Assembly: GCA_031761405.1 (NCBI GenBank)
Contig: JASEVX010000006.1
Location: forward strand, 29,672,883-29,736,882
Length of the DNA stretch: 64,000 nt
Reading direction: 5' to 3'
Source: Serripes groenlandicus
Lineage: Eukaryota > Mollusca > Bivalvia > Cardiida > Cardiidae
The notes under the pieces were generated by a model. The model had not been told where the DNA came from and searched no databases. It saw only the letters and a list, made by a program, of their open reading frames with translations. This document shows positions 18,663-29,132 of this stretch, in pieces; positions within the stretch are counted from its first letter, which is position 1; each line of letters begins with the position of its first letter. Both the position numbers and the translations under genes were made by a program.

Positions 18663-18956
18663 CCCTGCTTTCTGACGCCTCTGCAGCAGACGGCTTTTTG
18701 AAAACATAATGACAAAAGAAGAAATCGCTCGTTTTGCCACAATGTTTTCTCATACGACAATTCTGCAGCAGACGACTTTGAACGTATTTTGTCAAACATA
18801 GAAAATCTCCATAATTGAATGGATAACCTATGACTAAAAGTGGAAAACATTGTGGCAAAAGGAGAAATTGCACGTTTTGTGCAATTTCTTCTTTTGTCAC
18901 TATGTTTTCGAAAAGGTGTCTGCTGCAGAGGTTTCCCGTCTATATGTGGGAAAGGG
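18663..18956. mobile_element. Chimeric TTAA-MITE, two oppositely oriented parts
   Basis: 18663-18749 is the left part of a minus-oriented copy. At CACAATGTTTTC it jumps into TCATACGACAATTCTGCAG, a plus-oriented copy that continues to 18956. The whole is bounded by TTAA at 18659-18662 and 18957-18960. It could reflect template switching or nested insertion followed by deletion. Confidence 0.8.
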
Positions 18957-19082
18957 TTAATGGATAATAAGCCTCTAAAAATTAAGCTGTTTTACCTTTA
19001 ACAATAGTACTTTTTTCAAATCACCTTCTCAGAACATATTTACTGGTTACATATTTACTTGTTTCAAAATGATTTCATTTAA

Positions 19083-19304
19083 CCCTTTCCCTCATATAGA
19101 CGCTTTCTGACGCCTCTGCAGCAGACGGCTATTTGAAAACATAGTAACAAAAGAAGAAATTGCATAAAACTTGCAATTTCTCCTTTTGCCACAATGTTTT
19201 CCACGCTTATTCATAGGTTATCCATTCAATTAAAAGATTCTCTATTTTTTTGGCAAAACATGTTCAAAGTCGTTTGCTGCAGAATTGTCGTATGAGGGAA
19301 AGGG
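19083..19304 (-). mobile_element. TTAA-MITE copy, 222 bp
   Basis: TTAA at 19079-19082 and 19305-19308. The centre ATTGCATaaaacttGCAAT is only partly paired. Both boxes are present (CTGCAGCAGACG and CGTTTGCTGCAG). Confidence 0.92.
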
Positions 19305-19308
19305 TTAA

Positions 19309-19653
19309 ATGTTCCTATGGTGAACTTCTACAAGATTTCTTCAGGCCATGTTGATTGGTAAAAAACCCATTGACCCTAGGGTAGGTAGACAAGCAGCTGC
19401 TATTTTACCCAAATGGCTAAAGTGAAGACATCTGATAACAAACATAATGGCCTGACTTAGAAATGTTTCTAGGGTGACCTGCTACCTTGAAGTGACTGAT
19501 TTTTACTGCAACATGAGCCCAATGTTTTTTTACCCTGAAACTGAAACATACATGTTTAATGCAAAAACCTTGCATGTTTCAGTTTTCTCTGTAGACAGAC
19601 TTTGTTACCATATGTCACATTGAAAACCTGGTCTTGTGGCATTGCCATGACTT
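19309..19653. other. No gene; degenerate repeat core
   Basis: GGGTGACCTGCTACCTTGAAG and TGATTGGTAAAAAACCC resemble cores of the AGCTCAC-type elements. Nothing else is recognised. Confidence 0.35.
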
Positions 19654-19657
19654 TTAA

Positions 19658-19879
19658 CGGTTTCCCTCATACAACAATTATGCAGCTGACGACTTTGAAC
19701 ATATTTTGTTAAAAAATAGAAAATCTCTATAATTGAATGGATAACCTATGACTAAAAGTGGAAAACATTGTGGCCAAAGAAGAAATTGCTTGTTTTGAGC
19801 AATTTCTTCTTTTGTCACTATGTTTTCAAAAAGCTGTCTGTTGCAGAGGTGTCAGAAAGCGTCTATATGAGGGAAAGGG
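19658..19879 (+). mobile_element. TTAA-MITE copy, 222 bp
   Basis: TTAA at 19654-19657 and 19880-19883. The left terminus is CGGTTTCCC (mutated) and the left box is ATGCAGCTGACG. Confidence 0.9.
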
Positions 19880-20059
19880 TTAATGTTTTAAAGTTTTTGA
19901 TATGTAACCAGAGAGTAGAATGTATGCTAGGAAAGAGAGAAATTACTGCTCTTTTCCCGCAAGGTTTTAAAAAGTTCTAGAGGCTATTAAAGTTGTGGGT
20001 ACGTCAAGGAAAGATTCATTTGACAAAATTCCCTCAAAACTAACAGTTTTCTTCATGCT

Positions 20060-20357
20060 CTTGCATAGCTCAGTCAGTAGCGACGCGGGCTGTCAATCCA
20101 GGGCTTGTGAGTTCGAATCCTGGCTCGGCCAACTTTCTTTCCGACGATTGACAAAATTCAATGTGACATGCGTCATTCGTCTTCCACCAATGGGCTAAGT
20201 CTATGTGGAAAAGCAGCCAGTTGCTTGGGAAGATTGTTGTGTGGAGTACTGGTGTAAGAAAACCAGGAAAAGCATGAGTAGGTGAACTGGCCGCTGTGAT
20301 ATAACTGTGAAATTGTTATAAACGGCATTAAACCCCAATCAATCAATCAATCAATCA
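20060..20357 (+). mobile_element. tRNA-derived SINE, family 1, full length
   Basis: A-box-like TAGCTCAGTCAG at 20066 and B-box-like AGTTCGAATCC at 20110 define a tRNA-like head, so RNA polymerase III transcription is likely. The body contains GAGTACTGGTG and GGTGAACTGGCCGC. The tail is ACCCCAATCAATCAATCAATC. Flanks TCATGCTCT and TCATGCACT suggest an imperfect target duplication. Confidence 0.88.
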
Positions 20358-20405
20358 TGCACTCGCCTTCACAGTGATTTCAAAATATTCTATGCTTTTA
20401 CAATA

Positions 20406-20640
20406 TTAACACTTTTCCTAATATTGACAACCTTAGACACTCTGCAGTCTGACAAATAATTAAAAAATATTGTGGGGAAAAAAAGAGAAATTCCTCATGT
20501 ACCTGATGCAGTCGTTTTGAGACGATCAGCAGTAGAAAAACTTTTTGTAAACATTGCAGGAAAAGAAGATATGGTTTATTTTAAAAATTACTCTTGTTTT
20601 AAATTAGATGTTCAATTCCTCAAACAAATCTAATGTTACA
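20406..20640. mobile_element. Eroded MITE remnants
   Basis: TTAACACTTTTCC, CTCTGCAGTCTGAC, ATATTGTGGGG and AGAGAAATTCCTC appear in family order. A second remnant (ACATTGCAGGAAAAGAAG) follows. The right ends are not recognisable. Confidence 0.5.
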
Positions 20641-20647
20641 AATTTAA

Positions 20648-20852
20648 CACTTTCCTACATGGACGTTTTCTGACCTTTGAAAATACTGCGGAAAAAGGAG
20701 AAATTGCTCATTATGAGCAATTTCTCCTTTTGCCACAATATTTTCAACTTATTCAATAATTATACTTTCATTTATAACGATTTTTTTCATTTGTGTAAAT
20801 AAGTTATGAAAGTCATCCACTGCAAAAATTGTTGTATGACTGTGGGAAAGGG
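20648..20852 (-). mobile_element. TTAA-MITE copy, older subfamily, 205 bp
   Basis: TTAA at 20644-20647. The centre is a long perfect palindrome (GAGAAATTGCTCattatGAGCAATTTCTC). The right arm has CATCCACTGC and ends GTGGGAAAGGG. The right TTAA is mutated to ATTT. Confidence 0.85.
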
Positions 20853-21123
20853 ATTTATACTCTTTTCCGAAAGTAAACCATATCCTGTAAATGATTAATA
20901 AATAATTCATCCTGAAATTTTATCAAAAATAATATGAAAACAATTAATAGCATTGAGTAAATAAGGTGACAGAATATCTGACTGGGAGATTAGCGATGCC
21001 TGGTATTGATTGGACTCCAATAAACATGAAAATAATTTATATTTCATCCATCTAATCTTCATATGACAGGCTTATCAAGCTTGCAGATCTGGTTTGTTTC
21101 GATTGAAAGCCACCTATCAATCT
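20853..21123. other. No recognised feature
   Basis: AT-rich sequence without recognisable repeats or frames. Confidence 0.5.
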
Positions 21124-21127
21124 TTAA

Positions 21128-21277
21128 CCCTTTCCCACATACAGAAAATCTGCAACAGACGACTTTGAAACCATCAAGTCCAAAAGATATAAAATCTCTT
21201 TAAATGATAGTTTGATTATTGAGCAATTTCTTCTTTTGTCGCAATGTTTTCAAAAAGCTGTCTGCTGCAGAGATACA
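21128..21277 (+). mobile_element. TTAA-MITE copy, right end missing
   Basis: TTAA at 21124-21127, then CCCTTTCCCACATACAG. It ends after CTGTCTGCTGCAGAG with no terminal GGGAAAGGG. Confidence 0.8.
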
Positions 21278-21311
21278 GGAGACAGATGAAGTCTTTGAAG
21301 GAGATGACTTT

Positions 21312-21870
21312 TTAGCTCTACTGGCCAAAGGCCAGAAGGGCTTATGTCGTGGCGATTTGTCCATCGTCCGTGTGTGCGTCCGTTTGTCCGTAAACAATTT
21401 CTTGTTAACACGATACAGTCTTCCCTTTTGATTGTATCTCAACCAAACTTATACAATAGTTAGATATCCATGAGAGCTCGGTTCCTTTCGAAAACCAGCC
21501 AGATCCGCCCATGCATGACTGGATTATGGCCCTTGAAATGGTCAAAATTGCTATAAATGAGCTTGTTAACACGATACAGTCTTTTTTTTTAGCTCTACTG
21601 GCCAAAGGCCAGAAGGGCTTATGTCGTGGCGATTTGTCGTGCGTGCGTGCGTCCGTAAACAATTTCTTGTTAACACGATACAGTCTTCACTTTTGATTGT
21701 ATCTCAACTAAACTTATACAGTAGTTAGATATCCATGAGAGCTCGGTTCCTTTCGAAAACCAGCCAGATCCGCCCATGCATGACTGGATTATGGCCCTTG
21801 AAATGGTCAAAATTGCTATAAAAGAGCTTGTTAACACAATACAGTCTTCTTTTTTGATTGTATCTGTAAG
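21312..21870 (+). mobile_element. Hairpin-capped element, two tandem units of about 280 bp
   Basis: TAGCTCTACTGGCCAAAGGCCAG at 21313 folds on CTGGCCaaaGGCCAG and recurs at 21591. Each unit continues GGGCTTATGTCGTGGCGATTTG, then CTTGTTAACACGATACAGTC, then GCCCATGCATGACTGGATTATGG. Short frames across it are translation noise. A 3' terminus is not obvious. Confidence 0.6.
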
Positions 21871-22298
21871 TCTGTTTTCCTTTATTGCTGAGTAAATCTT
21901 CCTTATTTATGTAAAAGAAATATCTTTTTAGAAACAACTCCTGTTATGTTCTGGATATCTTAATGCAATTAACATTATGGATAAAGGACAATGAAAGCAT
22001 GTGTCTAGTCTAAGAAGTATAATTATAGCTTCCTTGTTTGTGGAGTTCTCTCCCCTTAAATGTCAAAAAATGATTGTTTATTGTATGACTCCTGTTGAAA
22101 TTGTAGGCATTTAATCGTTTCAGTGCTGAAATTTTAAATTTGACCTGTCCAGCTTTGCATTTGGAAGAGTCCATAGCCAATTCTAGGAATTCTGGGAAAG
22201 TCAAGATAAAAAGTTGAATTAAGCAGTCAATAGTATACAGCCTGGTCAGATGTGGTAGATGCTCTAAATTGGTTCAATTAAGTAGTCAAATGTTTAAT
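21871..22298. other. No gene; short dispersed repeat
   Basis: 22160-22270 (GAGTCCATAGCCAATTCTAGG onward) matches 4190-4290. The remaining sequence is unrecognised. Confidence 0.4.
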
Positions 22299-23853
22299 TA
22301 TGTCTCCCCCATTACATGGGGGTGACATATTGTTTTTGCCCGTTCCGTCCTTCCGTCTGTCACACTTGTTTCCGCTCAATAAAAGAAGAACGCTTGGGCG
22401 TAGGAACTTCATACTTGGTATGCAGGTTGGTCATGACCAGTAGCTGACCCCTATTGATTTTGATAACAGAAGGTCAAAGGTCAAGGTCATGGTGACCTTG
22501 TGAGGTAAAAAATGGTTTCCGCTCAATAACTGAAGAACGCTTTGGCTGAGGAACTCCATACTTGGTATGCAGGTTGGCCATGCCTAGTAGAAGACCTCTA
22601 TTGATTTTGAGGTCAGTACGTCTAAAGTCAAGGTCACTGACCATGAGCTTAAAAGGTCACAGTGACAATGAGCTGATAAATAGTTTTTGCTTGGGCCCAG
22701 GAACTTCATACTTGATGTGCAGGTTGGTCACCACCAGCAAATGACCCCTATTAATTTTAAGGTCACTAGGTCAAAGGTCAAGGTCACAGTGGTCAAGGTC
22801 ACATCCGTCACACTTGTTTCCGCTCAATAACTGAAGAACGCTTGGGCATAGGATCTTCATACTTGGTATGCAGGTTGGTCATGGCCAGTAGATGACTTCT
22901 ATTGATTTTGATGTCAGAAGGTCAAAGGTCAAGGTCATGGTGACCTTGTGAGGTAAAAAATGGTTTCCGCTCAATAACTAAAAAACGCTTGGGCCGAGGA
23001 ACTCCATACTTGGTATGCAGGTTGGCCATGCCCAGTAGAAGACCCTATTAATTTTGAGGTCAAAGTCAAGGTCACAGTGACCTTGAGCTGAAAGGTCACA
23101 GTGACAATGAGCTGAAACATTGTTTTTGCTTAATAACTGTAGAATGCTTTGGCCATGGAAGTTAATACTTGGTGTGCAGGTTGGTCACCACCAGTAGATG
23201 ACCCCTATTGATTTTGAGGTCACTAGCTTAAAGGTCAAGATCATGGTAACCTTCAGCTGAAAAATGGTTTCCTCTCAATAACTAAAGAATGCTTATGTTG
23301 AGGAACTTCATACCTGGTGTGCAGGTTGGTCCTAACCAGTGAATGACCTTTATTGAATTTGTTTGATTTTGAGGTCACAAGGTCAAATGTCGAAGGTCAA
23401 GGTAACCTTCAGCCGAAAAATGTGTTTTACTCAATAACTCAAGAACACTTATACCCAGGAACTTCATACTTGGTGTGCAGCTTGGTCCTAACCTGTAGAT
23501 GACCCCTATTCATTTTGATGTCAGTAGGTCAAAGGTCAAGGTCGCGGTGACCTTTGGCTGAAAAATGGTTTCCGCTCAATAACTGAAGATTGCTTGGGCC
23601 CAGGAACTTCATACTTGGTGTGCAGGTTGGTCACCAGCAGCAAATGACCCCTATTGATTTTGAGGTCACTAGGTCAAAGACCAAGGTCCTGGTAACCCTC
23701 AGCTGAAAAATGGTTTCCCCTCAATAACTGAGGATTATCACTGTTGCTTCATCTCCAGTCCAAAACTAAAAAATTCATCTCCATCATTTCTTTTCCTCCC
23801 CTACGACCACACAAATGGGGAGACAAGGGCTTTTTCAAAAAAGCAATCTCTAG
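22299..23853 (+). mobile_element. Hairpin-capped tandem-core element, about 1.55 kb
   Basis: The 5' stem is TGTCTCCCCCattacatGGGGGTGACA. A pyrimidine (CCGTCC) tract follows. The core has about eight units of about 150-170 bp sharing TTTCCGCTCAATAACTGAAG, CTTGGTATGCAGGTTGG and AAGGTCAAGGTCA. The 3' end is GGCTTTTTCAAAAAAGC, five bases, then CTAG at 23850-23853 and T. A hairpin just before CTAG is the layout of Helitron 3' ends, so I infer a non-autonomous Helitron/Helentron-like element. It encodes no protein. Confidence 0.65.
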
Positions 23854-23876
23854 TTAAAACTTGTACCATCTCTCAT

Positions 23877-23935
23877 TAGCTTGTCTGTTTTTTCGAAGAA
23901 AAAAAGTAGTGCTATTGTGATACTCTTGGCGTCCT
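23877..23935 (+). mobile_element. Left-arm fragment of a small inverted-repeat element
   Basis: AGCTTGTCTGTTTTTTCGAAG matches the left arm of 49745-49894 (AGCTAGTCTGTTTTTCGAAG). The copy breaks off near CTTGGCG, at the start of the large repeat. Confidence 0.5.
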
Positions 23936-23948
23936 ATGCCACAACTTA

Positions 23949-26420
23949 ATCAAAGCGCCAATGGCACTGTAGTCGCGATCGTATGGAAAATATTGCAAAG
24001 TAACAAGCAGTATATCGGTGTAGGGCTTGCGATGACACTGGTGCGGGTAAATTTGAGAATGTATCAACCCTGCATCTTTTGACAGTAGAATAATGTTAGT
24101 TTGCCAGAATGTTGTCTTGGTGATTTTTTAGTTACGTTCTGAAATTGGTCATGATGTGTTCAAAAATTGGCCATTCCAAAGTTATGAAAAATCTAGTTGG
24201 TATTCGATAGACTACCGTTTTAGCTCATTAGAATGGCTATTTGTAATCTAAATTGTTCGGGTAATCACATGTTCATCACCAGGTCGCTAGGCCATACTAA
24301 GATAACATATTGTTTACACTTTAGAAATGACTAAATTATCCAGAAAGGAGAGAAAACATTATCCATTAGTTATTAGGTATTTGTTTCAATGATGTCCGAT
24401 ATTAAACAGGTCTGTTCAATCTTCACATTGCCTGATTGAGGGTTGTCAGAGACATATAACACAGTGTATTTATATGTCTCTGAGGTTGTTAAACTGCTTC
24501 GAATAATATGAGTGCAAAAACAAACACAAAACATGCTCAAAAAACACAATTTCACTATTTGCCAAACTGTTAAATTTATAAAAATATAGGCATATATTAT
24601 AATGCTCGATCTCCAAACTAAATTAGGCTACACTTTCCGCATTGATTGCTAATTGACTCTAGAACGTGCAGATGTGTATACATAACGTGTGTACACACTG
24701 ACATCGTGTGTCCTTTAAACCTTTGTAAACCAGTCTTATCATCTAGACGCTTTCATATATTTAAACAACTACACAATAAAGCGTTCATGATATTGAGATA
24801 ACCAGTCTCGCGAGCTATTTATAGAACCTTTTGGAATTTCCAGATTTGAGTATCATCAAGAGTTATTTGCAAAGCAGATGGGTTAGGGTTAGGGTTTCGC
24901 GTTCTGCGCAATGATATTTATTATCTGCCCAATCATGACGAAGATAATATTTACATATTTTAACTCTATGTAGATAATGTCTCGATAAAACTGATAAAAA
25001 TATTAGTAACAATCCGGTACCAAAGTAGCACTGACATAATTATACCCCCCGGCAAACAAAGTTTGGGGGGGTATATAGGAATCACCCTGTCTGTCCGTCC
25101 GTCTGTCCGTCTGTCTGTCTGTCCGTATGTCCACATTTCTTGTAAGCACTACTCCTCCTAAACGGCTCAATGGATTTGGTTCAAACTTTACATGAAGGTT
25201 ACACATCATATGTAGATATGCATGAAGGAAGATCACATGCCTCGGACTCTTCCAAGGGGAGATAATTTAACTTAGAGGTTATCTGCGAGGGACTCCTGTG
25301 CACATACCTCCACATTTCTTGTAAGCACTACTCCTCCTAAACGGCTCAATGGATTTGGTTCAAACTTTACATGAAGGTTACACATCATATGTAGATATGC
25401 ATGAAGGAAGATCACACGCCTCGGACTCTTCCAAGGGGAGATAATTTAACTTAGAGGTTATCTGCGAGGGACTCCTGTGCACATACCTCCACATTTCTTG
25501 TAAGCACTACTCCTCCTAAACGGCTCAATGGATTTGGTTCAAATTTTACATGAAGGTTACACATCATATGTAGATATGCATGACGGAAGATCATACACCT
25601 CTGATTCTTCCAAGGGCAGATAATTCAACTTAGAGGTAACCTGCGAGGGACTCCTGTGCACATACCTCCACATTTCTTGTAAGCACTACTCCTCCTAAAC
25701 GGCTCAATGGATTTGGTTCAAACTTTACATGAAGGTTACACATCATATGTAGATATGCATGAAGGAAGATCATACGCCTCGGATTCTTCCAAGGGCAGAT
25801 AATTCAACTTAGAGGTTACCTGCGAGGGACTCTTGTGCACATACCTCCACATTTCTTGTAAGCACTACTCCTCCTAAACGGCTCCATGGATTTGGTTCAA
25901 ACTTTACCTGAAGGTTACACATCATATGTAGATATGCATGAAGGAAGATTATACGCCTCGGATTTTTCCAAGGGCAGATAATTCAACTAAGAGGTTACCT
26001 GCGAGGGACTCCTGTGCACATACCATTCACATTTCTTGTAAGCACTACTCCTCCTAAACGGCTCAATGGATTTGATTCAAACTGTATATGAAGGCTACAC
26101 ATTATATGTAGATATGCATGAAGGAAGATTTTTCTCCTCAGATTCTTCCAAGGGAAGATAAGCAAAGTAGAAACTTTACCATTGTATCTGATGCTTTGGG
26201 AGGGGAGCGGGGGGTATTCTTCAGTGAGCTTTGCTCACAGTATTTCTAGTTATTATTAATCACGCCTCTGCATCAATGATGGAACTATAACGGATGTGAG
26301 TAAATTAGTTTGCAGTAAGGAAAAAAAATATCAACCGATTGTTCAAAACCGACTATGTAAATATTTTTCGTTGTTGTTCTTTCTGTTAGCTCTGTGGCGA
26401 TTGTCAAACCAATCGCCACA
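23949..26420 (+). repeat. Large dispersed repeat, copy 1, with nested element
   Basis: Without the nested element (25041-26250) it is about 1.26 kb and matches the reverse complement of 51897-53295 over its whole length. One end carries a strong hairpin (TGTGGCGATTG...CAATCGCCACA, 26393-26420). An internal 13-bp inverted pair TCAGAGACATATA (24446-24458, 24471-24483) is also present. No frame of note. Class unknown; the hairpin end hints at the same broad group as the hairpin-capped elements. Confidence 0.75.
25041..26250 (+). mobile_element. Hairpin-capped tandem-core element, 1.21 kb, exact ends
   Basis: 5' stem TATACCCCCC...GGGGGGTATA, then GGAATCACCCTGTCTGTCCG. Six core units of about 180 bp follow (each with GCACTACTCCTCCTAAACGG, ATATGTAGATATGCATGAAG and CTGCGAGGGACTC). 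The 3' hairpin GTGAGCtttGCTCAC precedes AGTATTTCTAG. Comparison with the related repeat at 51897-53295, which lacks it, shows the insertion lies between two T residues with no target duplication. These features fit Helentron-type insertion (inference). It has no coding capacity. Confidence 0.8.
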
Positions 26421-26564
26421 AAAACTGTTCAACATTATCAAATAAAACTTGGTACATATGTTCTAGCAACAATACATATGCCTGTACAAAGTCACATAAC
26501 TGTTGGCTTTCATAACTATTCAGTAATGCCCCTTTTTTGACAGACGAGCGATGGCATACGTTGT

Positions 26565-26845
26565 TATACCCCCATATACTATATAGGAGTCACGCTTGTC
26601 GGTCGGCGTGGTCGGTCGTTCCGTAGGTCTGTAGACAATTCTTGTGAACACTATTTCTCAGCAACCCTTGGTCAGAATTCAATATTACTTCAAAAGAATG
26701 ATTGATACCAAGCCTAGTTGTGCATATTGTCGGCGTGTATCACTGGAATTATTTTTAAATGAGTTATGGCCCCTTGAGTTTCTCATAAATGTATATTGTC
26801 AGGCACCAGCTGGGGGTCTTCATCACCTTCAGTGATATTTCTAGT
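26565..26845 (+). mobile_element. Short hairpin-capped element, single core unit
   Basis: It starts TATACCCCCATATAC, then GGAGTCACGCTTGTCGGTCGG. It ends ATCACcttcaGTGATATTTCTAG with CTAG at 26841-26844. The 3' end is nearly the same as that of 47156-47953 although the cores differ. Confidence 0.65.
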
Positions 26846-26925
26846 TTTTGTTAGTTAATAGTTTTCTGACTGCTCAGGGTTGAGGGCATGGCATTATAAC
26901 GACTGATGCACTGGTGTCGGGTTAA

Positions 26926-27147
26926 CCCTTTCCCTCATATAGACGCTTTCTGACGCCTCTGCAGCAGACGGCTTTTTGAAAACATAGTGACAAAAGAAGA
27001 AATTGCTCAAAACAAGCAATTTCTCCTTTTGCCACAATGTTTTCCACTTTTAGTCATAGGTTATCCATTCAATTATAGAGATTTTCTATTTTTTGACAAA
27101 ATATGTTCAAAGTCGTCTGCTGCAGAATTGTCCTATGAGGGAAAGGG
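26926..27147 (-). mobile_element. TTAA-MITE copy, near consensus, 222 bp
   Basis: TTAA at 26922-26925 and 27148-27151. Both terminal repeats and both boxes are intact. Confidence 0.93.
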
Positions 27148-27154
27148 TTAAGCT

Positions 27155-27245
27155 TACAAGCAGTACTGGTAATTTACCAAGGAAACAAAATGATATAACT
27201 GAAATAATATTGAAAGGGGTGTAAAAAGCCATTCATTGTATTGTG
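27155..27245 (+). mobile_element. SINE 3' body fragment
   Basis: CAGTACTGGTAATTTACCAAGG and ATGATATAACTGAAAT match the body seen at 28318-28390 and 38853-38945. Neither head nor tail is present. Confidence 0.5.
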
Positions 27246-27419
27246 TTTTATTTTGTCACCATGTTTAATATTTTGGTCAATTTATGCAGCCATTGCATCA
27301 GCACATCTTTGATTTTTATTAAGTTTTTGCTATTTATGGACTAAACTTGACTTGAAAAAAAGAGCAGGGAGCAAGATAGTTGAGGGTAAGATAACGTTGT
27401 GTAACTTGACATACAGCAC

Positions 27420-27778
27420 ACGTCTCAATGATGTAGTGGTTACTAACCTCCAAACCCTGAGCACCAAGGAGGGCAGCCATTACTACCATTTAACCCTTTC
27501 CCTCATAAAAGTCCTCTGCAGCAGACGGCTTTTCAAAAACATAGTGACAAAAGAAGAAATTGCTCAAAACAAGCAATTTCTCCTTCTGCCACAATGTTTT
27601 CCACTTTTAGTTAGGTTATCCATTCAATTATAGAGATTTTCTATGTTCAAAGTCGTCTGCTGCAGAATTGTCGTATGAGGGAAATGGTTAAAAGTCTTTG
27701 ACATGACCCGGTCGGGTAAAGAACCCATCACTTGCTGCACCGGAGGCAGACATTCTACCACTACATCACCGAGGCAGT
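27420..27778 (-). mobile_element. tRNA-headed SINE, family 3, split by a MITE
   Basis: The body phrase ACCCTGAGCACCAAGGAGGGC leads to TTAA at 27490-27493. After the MITE it resumes with AAGTCTTTGACATGACCCGG and a tRNA-like head (minus strand GTAGTGGTAGAATG). The same order, uninterrupted, is at 63430-63555. Confidence 0.75.
27494..27687 (-). mobile_element. TTAA-MITE copy, shortened, inside a SINE
   Basis: TTAA at 27490-27493 and 27688-27691. Deletions lie in both arms (CTCATAAAAGTCCTCTGCAGC and TTTTCTATGTTCAAAG). The SINE host continues on both sides, confirming the element ends. Confidence 0.9.
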
Positions 27779-28001
27779 CTTTTGTAGCAGAAGACCGGTG
27801 TTCTATACCGCACAGGTTTGTAGCAGAAGACCGGTGTTCTATACCGCACAGGTTTGTAGCAGAAGACCGGTGTTCTATACCGCACAGGTTTGTAGCAGAA
27901 GACCGGTGTTCTATACCGCACAGGTTTGTAGCAGAAGACTGGTGTTCTATACCGCACAGGTTTGTAGCAGAAGACCGGTGTTCTATACCGCACAGGTTTG
28001 A
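27776..28001. repeat. 36-bp minisatellite, about 6 copies
   Basis: The unit contains TTTGTAGCAGAAGACCGG and TGTTCTATACCGCACAGG. Copies are almost identical; one has ACTGGTG for ACCGGTG. With a period of 12 codons it is open in several frames on both strands, which explains the overlapping frames here. It lies directly between the tRNA-like head of one SINE and the start of another. Confidence 0.95.
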
Positions 28002-28012
28002 TCATACTATAG

Positions 28013-28215
28013 TGCAGAGGTAGAGCGTCGGCCTCTCGTATCAAAGGTCCCTGGTTCGAGTCCCGTGATGAGCGGGTCCTGACTTTGGGATTTTTCCACA
28101 CAAACGGCGCGAGTACTGGTTAAATCTCCAGGAAGCAGACATCGAGAGTGATTAATCTAAGCCAAAGGCTTGTTTCGCAATCGATGTAAAATAAATAAGT
28201 TTAAACTAAACTAAA
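28013..28215 (+). mobile_element. tRNA-derived SINE, family 4, with 10-bp duplication
   Basis: A-box-like TGCAGAGGTAGAGCG and B-box GGTTCGAGTCC (28053-28063) form the head. The tail is AAACTAAACTAAA. The flanking repeat CATACTATAG occurs at 28003-28012 and 28216-28225, the mark of LINE-assisted insertion. Confidence 0.9.
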
Positions 28216-28317
28216 CATACTATAGACCTTAAAAATGGTAGGAATGGCTTCCCTCCTTGGAACTTTAAGGGTTGCTGGTTATAAGCATTACGACATATCC
28301 ATCGGTAATAAATAACA

Positions 28318-28390
28318 TCTGTAGTACTGGTAAATTAACCAGGAAATGGCGTGATATAACTTAAATACTGTTGAAAACGGCAAAAAGTGC
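28318..28390 (+). mobile_element. SINE 3' body fragment
   Basis: CTGTAGTACTGGTAAATTAACC and TGTTGAAAACGGC match the shared SINE 3' body. It is truncated at both ends. Confidence 0.5.
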
Positions 28391-28684
28391 CATTTAAACA
28401 AAGACATATAGCAGGCTATAAGAGATAAGAGAGCAATCATACATTTACAACAAATATCAGTAATTGTGCAAGCCCTGCAAACGAATCTTGATCTGTTTGT
28501 ACTTCTTTTCCTGTCTGAAAATTCAATAAAAAATATAAAGTTTCCAGACAACTTCTCAAACCATTTGTTTCTTCTACTCCATCTCCAAATTATTCTTTCT
28601 TTTGTCTTGATTGATCATTTATCTTAGCAGAGGTTTTTGAATTTCAGGAAAAAGTAAAGAATAGCATATCAGGTATGGAGTTAT
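28391..28684. other. No recognised feature
   Basis: AT-rich sequence; nothing recognised. Confidence 0.5.
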
Positions 28685-28922
28685 CCTTTTCCCTCATATA
28701 GACGCTTTCTGACGCCTCTGCAGCAGACAGCTTTTTGAAAACATAGTGACAAAAGAAGAAATTGCTCAACACGAGCAATTTCTCCTTCTGCCACAATGTT
28801 TTCCAGTTTTAGTCATATGTTATCCATTCAATTATAGAGATTTTCTGTTTTTTGACAAAATATGTTTAAAGTCGTCTGCTGCAGAATTGTTGTAAGGAGC
28901 CTCTGTTGTATGAGGGAAAAAG
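28685..28922 (-). mobile_element. TTAA-MITE copy, 238 bp
   Basis: The left target is TTAT and the right TTAA (28923-28926). A short insertion (AAGGAGCCTCTGTTGTA) duplicates part of the right terminus. Confidence 0.88.
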
Positions 28923-28962
28923 TTAAATATAAGCTCAGCCATTTACCAGATATGATCTTTAA

Positions 28963-29128
28963 CCCTTTCCCACAAACCAAAAATCTGCAGCAGACAACTT
29001 TGTAAATTTGTTGGCATGAATATTGAAAATCTCTCTAAATTAAAGTAAAATAATGAAATAGAAATGAAAACATTGTGGCAAATCAAGAAGTGGCTCGTTC
29101 TGAAAGCATCTATATGTTGGAAAGGGGG
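28963..29128 (+). mobile_element. TTAA-MITE copy, shortened, abutting
   Basis: TTAA at 28959-28962 and 29129-29132. The right box is missing: the copy jumps from TGGCTCGTTCTG to AAAGCATCTATATG. It shares its right TTAA with the next copy. Confidence 0.82.
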
Positions 29129-29132
29129 TTAA

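Noticed and set aside
24880..24900. Telomere-like GGGTTAGGGTTAGGG
   Set aside because: Only about two and a half repeats inside a dispersed repeat; too short to mean a telomere or fusion site.
27703..28101. Overlapping frames of 89-111 codons on both strands
   Set aside because: They come from the 36-bp minisatellite and flanking SINE heads.
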